Shown one piece after another: positions 13,618-26,400 of a DNA stretch of 64,000 nt. Made by a program: the position numbers and the translations under genes. The stretch's first letter is position 1, and each line of letters opens with the position of its first letter. Source of the DNA: Malurus cyaneus samueli (taxonomy: Eukaryota; Chordata; Aves; Passeriformes; Maluridae); contig CM019214.1 in assembly GCA_009741485.1 (NCBI GenBank), positions 57,783,117 to 57,847,116 on the forward strand. The letters are read 5' to 3'. The notes beneath the pieces were generated by a model that saw only the letters and a list, made by a program, of their open reading frames with translations, was not told the DNA's origin and did not search any database.

Positions 13618-14131
13618 TCACAGAGTCATTAAGACTGAAAAATGCCTCTAAGTTCATCAAGTTCCCCCATCACCCAGCTCTGCTGTATTCACCACTAAAC
13701 TATGTCCCCAAGTGCCACACTCACATGGGTTTTGAGCGCTTCTAGGGGCGCTGGTTCATTACTTCCATGGGCAGCCTGTTACAATGTTTGACAACCTTTT
13801 CAGTGAAGAAATCCAATCTAATCCTCCCCTAGCGCAGCTTGAAGCCATTGCCTCTCATCCTGTCACTGGTTACTTGTCACTGGGAGAAGAGTACAACCCC
13901 CACCTGCTACACTCTCCTTTCAGGCACCTGCAGAGAGTGTAAGGACCCCCTGAGCCTCCTTTTCTCCATTCTAAACACCTCCAGCTCTCCTCATGAGAGT
14001 CATGCTCCAGACCCTTCACCAGCTTTGCTGCCCTTCTCTGGTCACCCTCCAGCACCTCAATGTCTTTGCTGTAGTGAGGGGCCCAAAACCCGACACACAA
14101 TTCAAGATGTGGCCTTGGCAGTGCTGAAAGA
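13618..14131 (-). mobile_element. CR1 LINE 3' fragment with decayed ORF2 C-terminus
   Basis: Read on the minus strand, this is the 3' end of a CR1 retrotransposon. The plus strand starts TCACAGAGTCATTAAGACTG and runs through phrases typical of the antisense CR1 tail (AAACTATGTCCCCAAGTGCC; GGGCAGCCTGTTACAATGTT; GTGAAGAAATCCAATCTAAT). The minus-strand translation near 13870-14100 retains the ORF2 C-terminal signature in fragments (VLEG-QRRAAKLVKGLEH). It is broken by frameshifts and stops, so no functional protein remains. It is 5'-truncated, as nearly all avian CR1 copies are. An opposite-strand frame of 146 codons across it (13839-14279) is an antisense artefact. Divergence suggests an old copy. 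Confidence 0.92.
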
Positions 14132-15011
14132 CTTTCTCAGCACCACATCAGAGCCTTTCTTGATTTATTGCACAAAGAGCAAGAAAGTATTATTCCTCTC
14201 ACTGAGAATCTTCCTCAGATACTCAGGTCTTAATGCACCTGTTGACTCATTGAAGGTGCAGGACCAGAGGAATGCATGACCTCACTGAAGAAGGGAAAGA
14301 GCGAGTGACAAAGCAGAGATTCAAAGTTGACACCACCAAATGTTTCTCTCTAAAACACAGCCCTTGAAAAACACCAGCTTCATCTAGAGTGAACTCGGAG
14401 TTTTTATGTTAAGATATGTTTGTGAAGGAAGAATTGCCTGGACTGCTTATATTCAAGTCCCAAGTAACATGGATTTTTAAAACGCCAAATGTAAGCATGT
14501 AGTTGTAGCAAAAGAGAAAGGTCAGATCATCAGCTGTTTTGAATTCCTATTCCACACAAAAGGCATAAGTGAACCATAGGAAAATGTGTGGAAACCAGAA
14601 CCCCCAAATGACATATCAGGAGTTTCAGAGACATAGATATTGGCAAATGTTTTTCTAATAAACCTTTAATCAACATCCAATGAAATTTTAACAGTTTTGC
14701 TTTTTTCTTTTCATGGTGGAAGAATATCAGAGGAGGAAACATTATTTTTCAATTTTTGTGTGTTGGATAATGCTTTATGCAAAAGCTCTATCAATTTTAG
14801 ACATATTTGAATCACCATCAGGCATTGGAAGGAACTGAAACAAATTCTTCCTGCTTTTGGACAAACAGTTATGTCACAAAACCTTATATAATTGCTCTAA
14901 TATCTTCTTTGTGTACACGAGGGCCTCTTATACCCTTGCTGCATGTCCTCCTCTATTAGATAAGATATTGCATGTGTCTTGGAAAGGATGGACTTCAATG
15001 TTCCCTAAAAG

Positions 15012-15048
<37 letters not shown>
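15012..15048 (+). repeat. Poly-A tract (37 A)
   Basis: Thirty-seven consecutive A residues, the longest homopolymer in the window, followed by five G. A frame through it encodes a poly-Lys run and is not a gene. Confidence 0.9.
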
Positions 15049-15051
<3 letters not shown>

Positions 15052-18000
15052 GGCAAAAGAAGGAAAAGGAAACAAAAATGTAATCAAGCTGCATCTTCAG
15101 ACAAGATAGCTGTGAGATCTTAAAGTTTACATCCCTCCCCTGATTCCACTGCTTAATACTAGACAAATTCATGTTTTTATTTTTGTGAGGGCTACATATT
15201 CCCTCAGGGACTGTAAAAGCTTAATATCAGGTTCTGGACTTTCTTCCATGAGCCATGGAAATTCTGGAAGTAAAATCTTTGTATGGCATCTAGTTGTGTA
15301 TCAGCTGTCCCGTATCACAACAGATTCATTAGTCCAGCTGGAATAGATGATTTCTGGAGGCTCTTTTCAAACTCAACCATTGTACAACATGCAAAAAAAC
15401 TACAGCTGATTCTTAAAAAGTCCCTCCAGAATGAAGTTCAGATTACTGTTCCACTTTTCTTTATTCTTTCCATCTCATGTTCTGTGGAACAAAGTTCTAA
15501 AAAGACACAACTTAGCTGAATTTTAAATTTATGACATTCAAGTTTAACAAAAAATGTGATCAGATTATATAAATCATACCTCATTTTTATTCTCTTGCAA
15601 TGCAGTACCACGACTACCCCTATCCTCAAAGAGAGCGTCACTTCAAGTCCTGTCATGTAAAGCAAAACAATGAAGGACTCTACACATCCATTAACCAGCT
15701 GATCTGTTGAATGTTTAAACAAATTATTAGCAATCTTAAGAGAGAGAGAGAAAAAAAACACACACCATGATTCCTCTTGTCTTCACAGGAATGAATTGGA
15801 GCAGACAGATTGAATCTACTGCCAAGGTTAAATCCTTTATTTTCAATGACACCAATTATTTTGAGCATAAATGCTTTAATTATCTCAAGCAGGCAATTAA
15901 TAAGTTGAATTCAAAAAATCAGGCATCACTATGAAACTTCCCAGCATTCAAATTCTTTTCTCCTCAAAGACATAAACCACGAAACCTTTTAAAAAGTTTT
16001 TTTTCAGCTGCCATTTTCACAGCCCAAGAGCTCAAGGGTTTCTAACGCTTTCTTTAACCAGCATTCAATTTAGTACCAAAGGAACATGAGGAAAATCTGA
16101 GTTCTCTTGCTAATAACAAAATAGTAGCATAAAGGTAAACTAGCATTCTTGGCAGCTCTTTGGATCTATATTACATAAGAGCTACCCCAATAATGTGTTT
16201 CCTGCACTTGAAATATGCATGTTCAGTGATTACCCCCAAAAAGCAGAACTTCTGTACATTTCAGTCACCAGGCTTCTATAATACTTGCTAAAGAATTTAA
16301 ATAATAAGCAGTTCAAGGGGGAAAAAATAAAGCAAGAGATGAAAGTTGGCTAAGTGATGGTTGCTTGTGAGTGAAACTTTCTTCTTATTTTTACTGAACA
16401 GTCTGTCAGCAAATTTTGTGTTGATGATTGGAACACAGAAGAGCTCAATTTCAACAGCAGAAGACTAAACTGGGGAAAAGTGAGCCTCTACCATGAACAC
16501 TTTTATGTATCAGCCTAGGATTAAAACAGTGAAAATGTCCTGTGATATATGTACCTAATTAAGTGAAGTGACTAGTAGTGCAAACAGAAAATCCTTTCTG
16601 ACACTTCGGGTGATCTGCTGAAGTGCTGCAACAGGAAATGAGGTTACTTTTACATATGAACTACAAAGGTTTCAGATGCCATAAAACTATACTGGTCTTT
16701 TAAAGTTCAGCCTCTGTAACTGCCTTGATAGCCTGAGGAAGAGGTCTCCATGGGTTAGCTTTGTCTGATTAAAGACTAAGTTCTCTTTATTGGTTTTAAT
16801 TTATTGGTATTAGGATGCAATATCCAAAATAGTTTCAAACAGGGTTAAATGGGAATTTGAAGCTTACTGCAAAGCCCAAAGGCAGTAGGAGCACCTTATT
16901 GCTCTACAGGGATCAGAGATTGCATCAACACCTCAACCAGTGTCTGAACCTCAGAAGTCATTTGTTAGTGCAGCAGGGACAGCAAGGGACTTCACTGGGG
17001 TCTGGTGAGAAAAAAAAATAACTTAATTTGACCCCATCATCATAGTCACTAATCTGCTAACCTTTGACAGGTCCCTTCAGGCTCTCTGAACATGTTACTC
17101 TTCAATCAATTCATTGTTTTGTTCTTGTTGCTGTTTTTCCAGACAGAAAAAAAAAAAAGTTGTAGTCAGTTTCGAGCCAATATCTACCTCCTGATTCAAA
17201 TAAATTAGGATTCTGATAGTTCAGAGGAAATATACCCCAAAGGTTTTAAAATAGGAACTAGCAGTGCTATATTAATCAAATATGAATATACTTCAAGTTT
17301 ACAATGTCATTTTTCTTCTGTACTGCACCTTCTGTGTTTCAGCCATACAGAATACAGTGGTTTACAGCAGCATATGGGGCAAAAAGTGTAAGCCTTTATA
17401 ATATCCATCACTTTGTGACACTGGGACTTTGGAAGAACCACCTGTAAAAATCACCGAAGTCTGTGCATGAACAAATCCCATTTGTAGCAATTATCCTCAA
17501 AAACTGGGAATTTGCTTTACACTACTGTATAGTTCAAAGGCAACAGCAGCATAAACAAAAAGTTTACCTGTCTTTCATATTATGCTTTCCACTAAAAACA
17601 AATAGGCTGTATAGAAGTTAATTCATATTCTAACACTGTGCATCTCTCTCACTTGTGATAGTTTATTATGCAACAATTTTTTTTTTACTTTTTCTTTGTG
17701 TTTGACAATTTTGTTTTACCATAAGAAAAGATAAAGCTCAGGGAGCATGATTCATTGGACAGACCAAGTCCATTCCTAGATTATGACTGTTTCACCTCAG
17801 AGAGGCAACACTTCTGGATCATAAAGAACACCTTACTGGTAGAGGGCTCTAAGATATTGAGTCCAATATCATGCACACATTCTAAGCCAGGGAGTTTTTG
17901 TCCTTTCCTTCAACCTGCAGGTTGGATACATTCACAAGCTGATCATTTCAAAACTGTTGTCTTGAACAGATTTGCTATCCTACAGTCTGTATTTTTCCTT

Positions 18001-20333
18001 TGGATGAAGAAACTGTCACAATAAATAAGGTCAGTATAGAATCCCAGAAAATCTGCCTGTTCAAGATCTTGAAAATCACCTCATTTATCCATCTGTTCCA
18101 AGGTAGGATCTATTATATCCGTAGCATTCTCGACAGATTCGTAAGCTGGTCCTTAACATTTCTGACAAAGACCTTCATGGACAACATATGCTACTACTGG
18201 TCTGTATTACCACCATTATAATGCTCTTCCTAATACATATCATGCTTATTTTAAATCCCTTTTCAAATGTAAGATGAGTACTTGCTGTATTGCTCATAGG
18301 CTTGCTTTGCTCTCTGAACAACACTCAGAATTATTACTTTATGCCTTTCTATTCTGCAGAAGCCTTTTACAGAACTGAACATTGTCATCATAGACCCTCT
18401 AGGTCTTATCTTTTTGGAACTAAGCTATTAATGGACCTGGCATACAGCCCTGCAGAGCCAAGAAGAGATATTTTGGTTCACTATTGAACATTGGACAGCA
18501 ACAGCTTCTCTTTCAATGAGATTTTCTGGCCATTTCACAGTCACATTACAGAGGCTTCATTCAGACTATTGCTTACATTGCCTATGGGAATGTTATAAAA
18601 GACAGCAAACCTATGGTAATAGAGAAGTAGAAAGAGTTAAAAGCATCTCACCTACCCAGTCTTCACCAGGAACACTGGTAAGTTTATAGTCAATTTTTAA
18701 ATTCCAATTATTAGGCGGCTACAGCTCTTCTTGAAGGCAGAGCGATTTTTTTCCCTTTAAAAAGTAATATCTACCTCTTCTATTCCTACCCTGGATTAAA
18801 ATTGTCAGGATGGTTCCTATGCTTTGTTTTCTCTGTCTAACTGTGTGAGTACTTGTAGGATCATTATCTTGGATATGAGTTAAACTATTCTGACAGACAA
18901 ATTGTAATAAAGCACATGTTACTCACTTGTTTTACTATGTAGAATAATTTGCAAGAAAAATTCCATCATTTGTTTTAATGTGCAGCCATGTCATCTGCAA
19001 TTTCTCAGGCAGTTTTTACATTGCTGCCTTCAGTTGTCCTGTGAGATAATGACAAAGATAACACACATACAGGGAACTGCGTAATGTAAAAATGCCTCCT
19101 GGAAGCCTAAAAGCAACAACAGAAAAAAATCTAGCTGGGAGGCTTTTCAGGCAAGTATCTACCCACTGTTCAAGAAAACATAAGCATCGGAGGCAGAGCT
19201 GGGTACCTGGAAACCACGTCATTTCATATGATATAATCATGTACATCCTCTTAGAAGGAATTTATGATTCTTAGTACTTACTGCATCTTAGTCAATGTAG
19301 TTAAATATGCACCATCCCACTCAAACCAAACGTCAACATCTGTTAATAATTCACCTCAAAAATTCCACAAATCAAAAGCTATAAGAAGTTATATGCTAAA
19401 CCAAAAACATAAGCAAATAATTCTTTTTTTTTTTTTTTGTTTTTTTTTCCTGGAGATTTGGAAACAAGTAATGAGAAGATGAGAGAGACTAGCAATCAAG
19501 AGGGCATATATCTTTGCTTCTGTGTTCATAGAGCAGGCTATTAAATAACTGAAGTGCCTCATAAGCCACAACATTTGAAGTTGACACCTTGCATTGAAGC
19601 TGGCTACAGTAAGCCATCCATTATCTCAGGAGAAAATTTGAGGTTTTGCAGCATCATTTGATTTGGATATAAGTAATGTAACTATCAGTCTCTACAATAA
19701 ACAGATTTCTCAAGTGTACTCCAACATTTACAATGGCATCTTACCAAGATTTTTCTCAAAAGGCTTAAATAAGAATAAGCTATTGTTAACACCATGGGTC
19801 TTGACAACTCAAAACCTCTGCTTTCTTGAACTGACTGTTCCTGTGAGAAACAAAATCACAAAGGCTGAATTGTTAAGCATGTTTCCCTGCTTTCTGACTT
19901 GAAGTACAACTGTTTGAGCATCTTTCACTTAACAAAAAAAAGGTCGAATATAATTTTGCCTTTATTAGAATATTGTCCATACTTTACAAAACATTTTTTC
20001 TGCCTCCTTTTTTTTTTTCTTTTTTTTTTCTTTTGTTTTTCAAAAATATTGACTTCAGGTTCCTAATCTAAAGTTTATCCTTTATCACTAAACTTAATAA
20101 TTGTGCTCTCTCACTAAAGTCATCTGTGCCAGACTATGTCTAACAGAATTGACCTGAGTATGTATTAGGTTAGAATTTTACCTTCTTGTTCAAAGACATA
20201 CTGTGCACATATCTCACTACCATTCACCATTATCTTAAGGATAGTTTTGGCAGCTATTAATTTGGAAGGTGTAATTGTCCTAACCATCATGAAATGACAA
20301 ATTGTAGTCTACTGACTATGACAAGTTCATCTG

Positions 20334-20357
20334 NTTTTTTTTTTTTTTTTTTTTTTT
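20334..20357. other. Single ambiguous base (N) followed by a 23-base poly-T
   Basis: The only non-ACGT symbol in the window immediately precedes a homopolymer. This is most simply a sequencing or consensus uncertainty about homopolymer length rather than biology. Confidence 0.95.
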
Positions 20358-21546
20358 AACCATTAATGTATATTCCACATGTGATTTAAATGGCTCAAAC
20401 TAGAAAAGTCAGAAAAACCATATTTGAAAACTAGTCAGCTTTATTCCCATATTTCTACTGCTGTCACTTAGTGGTCTAATCTGCTTAGTTTTTTAGAGTT
20501 GGTCTGGGATGAAAAAAATGTTCATTGATGTTTTTAGAGTTGATTTCTTGAAAATACTGACTATATTGTTATGTTTTTGTCTTACACTGAACAAAAGTTT
20601 GTTTGACATGTACTATTCTCCAAATAACCCTAGTGAAGTCTCCAAAGTACAGTTCCTTGCACTTTTCCACTAAAATTATCTTTATTTTCCATGAAATAAA
20701 ATTTCCTCACAAAATTTAATTATTTTTCAATTGAGAAAGAAAGTCTGGTGACAGTTGGGTATGCCTCTAGGGCAGCTTGATAATTTTACAACACTGGAAA
20801 AGGAACTGGTGAGTTGGAGCGTCTGTCTCAGGTGTAGCAATGAATTGGACATTGGTTAAAAGTCTGCAGAGCTTTTCTGAAGTTTCAGCTTCTTCCCTTT
20901 AGCTGCACTGTGAGGCTGTCTAGATGGAGTATCAGCAATCCCAGCACCTTGCTGTGCACATGCTCTGCCTGCAGATCGTGCTACATCATGCACAGAAGTT
21001 GTCTCTGACATCCCACCAGCACATCTACACCTTTGCTATTTATCAAGGATGAGAGTCCTTTGCATTGTGTATAAGGTTGCAGCAATCTAACATGCACAAG
21101 TATTTTTAATAGTTTTTTCCTTAGCCACTGTCAGCAAGTCATTCCTTCTGAATATGAGTATGCAAAGTCACAGCATCAGTTAATGTGTCAGCAGTGTATG
21201 CAACAGCATTGGAGAACCATCAATCCTGTACCTGAATTCTGCAAAGTAAATGTAGTGCATGATTTATTATGTCTGATTCCCAATTCTTTCTCCCTCACTT
21301 CAGAGCCACTGTGCCTGACTCTGCATGTCTAGCTTCTTAATTCTAAATTTCTAACAGTCATGCTTCATTCTAAAGGTTGATAGAAGAATTTTTGTATTTA
21401 GGGCAAAAACGTGAGGTTTGGGACTGTATGGTAAATCTACATTTTATCACAGTCTTAAGCTATGCTTGCTATTACCAGTCACAGCATGCTCTAAAAGGAT
21501 GCAAACTCCAAACCCTACAATCTCTTAATTTTAGGCAATAGCAATT

Positions 21547-21568
21547 AAAAAAAAAAAAAAAAAAAAAA
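21547..21568 (+). repeat. Poly-A tract (22 A)
   Basis: A mononucleotide run with no retroelement body recognised upstream. Confidence 0.9.
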
Positions 21569-23334
21569 TCCTAAAAAGGGGTTTGTTCCTTTTTTTGGTC
21601 AGACCTTTACTTGTGATACATAAAGGAATAATACCTCAATAATACTGTAACTTAGTTCATGTTGACTTAGGAAATTCCTTTCCTTATCAGCCCTTCACAA
21701 AGTAAATGTATTGACAGTAGTTACCAAACAGCAATTCCCTAATAAATTTGGGAGTATTTAGTCTTTTCTGACTGTTTCCAAGCAACAAAGTACACATCAG
21801 CTGATTGTGTGATAGTATTCAGTTACCATTTCTTATTGTTTTGGGTTTTTTTAATACTTAAATCTTAGATGTTGAACACATATGGTGGACTTTTGCATTT
21901 CAGTCCTAATAATATTACAATAAAAATAAGTGGTATTTTAAAAAAGGGGTGTTTTCCTCCTGTTTTCTCCTGACTCTGCCTGAGTTTAATATCTGATAAG
22001 TGATTAAATGCGAATAAAAAATATATCTTAAAAAAATGTATTTTACTGTGTACTCTTTTATCTTTTTGAAGGATAACGAGTTAATATAATTGTGTAATTC
22101 AAAGCTTTCTTGCTAACACATTTGAAGTATCAGTTACTAAACAGATATTTTCACTTTGTTACTATTTTAGAGGCATTTTGGGGACTTGGGTTTGTTGGTC
22201 TTTTTTGTTTGTTTATTTGTTTTTTAATGAATATCCACGAAGATTGAACATTTTTCCTGCTAGAAAAGCATACCAAAGTATCACCACCTACAAATACATG
22301 CCAGGAGTACTTGCTGCTTGCTTGTGACATGGATCCTGTTATCCATTTATCTCTGACGTGTCTTGATTTTGATTCTGCTGTGGGCTGATGATATAAACCA
22401 AGCACAGATTCTTTCACAACAGAAAGATTGGTGAGAAAAACTCTTCAAGTCACTTAGGATGGTATTTATCTCACTTAACTTCAGACATCTACATCCGAGT
22501 TAATCACTGTATACTCCCTTTATAGTCTGTGGAGAGAAATAAGCAGTTTTAGGATGCAATTCATCTGCCCTATTCCAGATAGCTGCTTTAGAATAGAATT
22601 AATCACTCTTTCAGGCTGCCTTCTTTTCACTATTGACTCTAAAGGTAGTCCACACTGACTAGATCAGATATAAATGTCTGCCTTGTAGACATTTATGTTT
22701 GATGAGGTAAATCTTGCCATCATGGAGAACTGTGGTACACAAACTGAGCAAAACTGAGGTAAAATGTCCCTGTACATCTGTGGTAATAGGAAGTTGGGCT
22801 TTGTTTCTCAGACTTTCTCAGTCTGTTTTTCTGGAAATAGAAGTTCTGACTCAATGTGAGTATTTGTAATAAGTTATTGTGATGACTACACACCAGGTAA
22901 TGTCATATATGAATTTTAATTCTGCTACACATAGGTTTATAAATGCAACTTCTCAGGGGGAAACTCCAGATGACAATCAAGAAGGATTTTGCTAATTATA
23001 CCCTACCTCACTCAAAATGAATACCTGGCCAATACTGGCAGGTGCTGAGATGCTCCCTTTAGCCACTCTGGTAGAGAAACAAGGATGGAAGAGCATTCAG
23101 TTCAGTGGGAACCTGAAGATTGCTGCATTTCCCCTACATTGTCAGTTCTCTGTTGACCAGGCTCTGGGAAACTGCTAAAACTTCAAAGCAGAAGTGTGTT
23201 GATAAGGCTATAAAAGCAAATCAAAGCTAATAGATTGCTCCTCTTATTTTGAAATATTATTACATGCATCCATAGCTCTGATTTTGCATAAAAAGATGAA
23301 GGAGCTGTGTTTCTTAATTAAGTGAAGGAAAAAA

Positions 23335-23470
23335 AAAAGAATTAGCCAATACCATTTGCATGAACAACATTCTCTACATAACCATTTCAGTTAAAGTCCG
23401 TTAATTATTGATTGAGTGAGCCATAGATTGCTGTCATCCGTTGCATATAAACAAAGAATTTAATGTTTTT
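23335..23470. promoter_or_regulatory. Possible conserved regulatory block (motif cluster)
   Basis: Within about 135 bases there is a perfect POU octamer ATTTGCAT (23354-23361). There is also a homeodomain/HNF1-like TTAATTATTGATTGA (23401-23415) and a FOX-like TAAACAAAG (23448-23456). Clusters like this occur in vertebrate developmental enhancers, but AT-rich DNA produces such motifs by chance and I cannot see conservation from one sequence. Treat as a candidate only. Confidence 0.2.
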
Positions 23471-26400
23471 CAATCAAAAGCTTGGTCTTAAACCATACAG
23501 CATTGCAGCTTAGAAGAGAAAAGTGAAGAGAGAAAAGGACTTTTAAATTGCAAGGTGCATGTACTTTTGTTAGCAAAGGTTCTGCTCCAGTGTCCTACAC
23601 ACCACTGAACCAGTATAAAACACAAGCAACAAACTCCAGCAGAAAACTCAAATCCTGGATGAACTGAATGGATGCCTTCTGAAGGTATCTGTAAGTGCTG
23701 CTATACATACTAAGATGTAGCATGATAGCCTCTATCATCCTGCCTTGTTGTCTGCCCAGACCAGGTACTCATGGAATATACCATAACTTATATTTTTTGG
23801 TGTAAACTTGCTTTTTCTTCCTCCTTGAAACCTGTACATGACTAAATGTACAGTTTACAAGGAAGAGAAGCGGATGCCTATGACATGAGAAGGCCTCACA
23901 CTGGAGTTTTATGCAGCTTATTCTTTTCCTACTGACCCATTCCAGAGTCTACAGGTTCCTATTTTATGAAATAAATGTCCCAGTTGAGAGGAATCCACAT
24001 TTTGTAGGTTACAACTCCAGCTACCTCTGATTTCAAATACTTCTTATGGGTCTCTAACCCCTTTTCTATTTGTAAGAAAGAAGCACTAATTCTTGAATTC
24101 AGCAGCTCTCATGAGAAAAGTTCCACAGGCTCACAGCATCATTTGGAGTGAAGCAGGTGTCAGCAATGGTCAGAGCATAGAAGAGTTGCTATCTCATAAC
24201 CTCTTGGACATATTTTGACTGGGTGGAACTTTGCTATGAGAAGGAATTTTGCTATGAGTCAGTTACCAAGACTCTGCCTGCACAGAGCTGATGAAAAATG
24301 TCTTCTTCATCCTCCTATTGGCCATAAATATGTCCTTCTTCTAAAAATGTGAAACCTGAGCAGTAACACACACATGGGAGCATGGCAGCTTTTGTGGGAA
24401 GGCATCGAGTTTTCCATAATGTTCAGATTGGGAGGATCACAAATAAGATAGAAAATTTTAATTAATATCTGGTTTCCACTTTTTTTTTTGGAAAATAGTC
24501 AGAAAGGGTTAGATTCTATTACATAGTCTATTACATGTATAATCCATTTTTTTCATAGAAGGATTTTATGGTAGACTGGAAAATCTTCACACAGTGGTGT
24601 TCTAAGGCTGTGTAATTACAGTGTTACCCAAGGGGTCAGAATAGCTCCACTTTACCCCAAGAAAGGCATAAAAATACTTAAAAAAACCCAAGAAATGAAA
24701 ACAAAGCATCTAATTGTTAAAGCCTCAGAGACTTAAGTGGATTCATGGGTAAATTTATTTTATCCTGCATCATGAAAATAAATATTACTTATATTATCAT
24801 GTTTTCATTAAGGCACACAATTAAGTTAGGCACAGAAATGAGCCAGATTCTTGATCTCACTCTTTGTGCTACTTTAGTATCATAAATGGGCTATAAAGTC
24901 AATTTAACAAAGCAGATGAAGATTCTCTTGAGGAGAGGGAATATGAAATGGAAGTATGCCATTTCTTTTGCAATACTGATTGGATTATAGCGACATGGTT
25001 CAGAATGCTGCTGTGATACAGTGAGCTTTTAGAACATAATAGTCCTTTGGAATTAGACTCACAAAATTAGGTCTGGAATCAGCCCCAGGACTGCCATGCA
25101 ATAATAGGTCCTTTATGTCTTACCACCTGTGTCCAGTATCCATGGGCGCAGCTGAGAAGCTGAACCGATGTATTTAACTTCTATTTACACCACAGCATAA
25201 TAAAAAAGCCCACAGTCACAATGATAATATAATCAGACACTCTTTGGTTATGTCTGAACTGTGTGTAGACATCCAGTTTGGCTGCACACCTCCCAGCAAC
25301 ATACAGATAAGATACTCATTTGGGAAATACATGTTTTTCCATTGCCAGGTTGATTTGCTCACTGCTTTTATTCCTTCACCAAGGCAGCCTTTACTGGTTT
25401 GAGTTACTATGAAGAGTAATATATTCTGCATTTGCCTCAATCAGGCTTTTGATCTTTGTCTGACTGCAAGTATACAAGATGTGGGCAATTACATGGGTTC
25501 GTAGAAATTTGCATTTGGGGAAAGAAATGCAGATTGTAACTGTTTCTAATGTTTCCTGCAGCTTATGTGACAAGCCCCTCAGGAAACAGTGTTTTGGATG
25601 CTAACTCTCTTGTTACCATATTAATTGCCTTTGTCATGACAGTTTTGGCATCTGAAAATGGCTGGGAACATGCTGAGCTCCTCGAGAGACCAATCAAGGG
25701 CAGGGGAAATTGGTTTATTGGTTCCCAAAGCAGCCTGCGCTAAAGGTGCTGCTATTCAAGCATGGTTTTGAGTCTCCTAGCTTGAATGAGAAGCCAAAGA
25801 CACTTCGGGCTAAGGAAAACAGATCTTTCATTTAAAACGGTGAGGAGGAAACTGAGAAGTTTATTTCTCTGCCAGCATGACTCCTGCAGTTAGCTTTTGT
25901 GTGCAAATCTGTGTGCCACAGTACAGAGTGTGGGCCCGGGAATCAAGGTTGCTCGAACACACAGTGAGGCCAAGCACTTCCCAGGGGGTGATCCTAAACA
26001 ACTTTGGTTTTAAATGAACTTCAACTAAGCCTGAGGAAGCACATGCTTTCAATCAAAACTTCCCCTGCGATCAAACAATGTGCTGTCACAGGGACAAGCT
26101 GCGAACTGAAGGAAAGGGATCAAGGGATAAATACCAGGGGATAAATAATTATGAATGTTATTTTAAGTGATGCTGGATTTCTAATGGAAGAACTAAGAGA
26201 TGTTAATTTCTGGTTAATTTTTCTTTCTTTGAGAAGATTGGCAAGCAGCTGTTGTGCTGTAGGTGAGAGATTGTAGGTGGTTAAGAGATGGGTCAGGGTG
26301 GCAGGTGGTGGGGCAGCGAGAGGACATGGAAAGAAAAGAATATAAGGACAGGACGATCACATGCACATTAAAATGCCAAAGGAGTGGCCACAAGGAAAAG

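Noticed and set aside
13839..14279. 146-codon plus-strand open frame
   Set aside because: It runs antisense through a CR1 ORF2/3' UTR relic, so the open frame is a by-product of that element.
14857..15123. Open frame with a long lysine run
   Set aside because: The lysines are a 37-base poly-A tract. The rest is featureless.
24550..24600. Possible antisense CR1 start (TCATAGAAGGATTTTATGGT)
   Set aside because: Only about 40 bp with several gaps resembles CR1, and downstream landmarks are missing.
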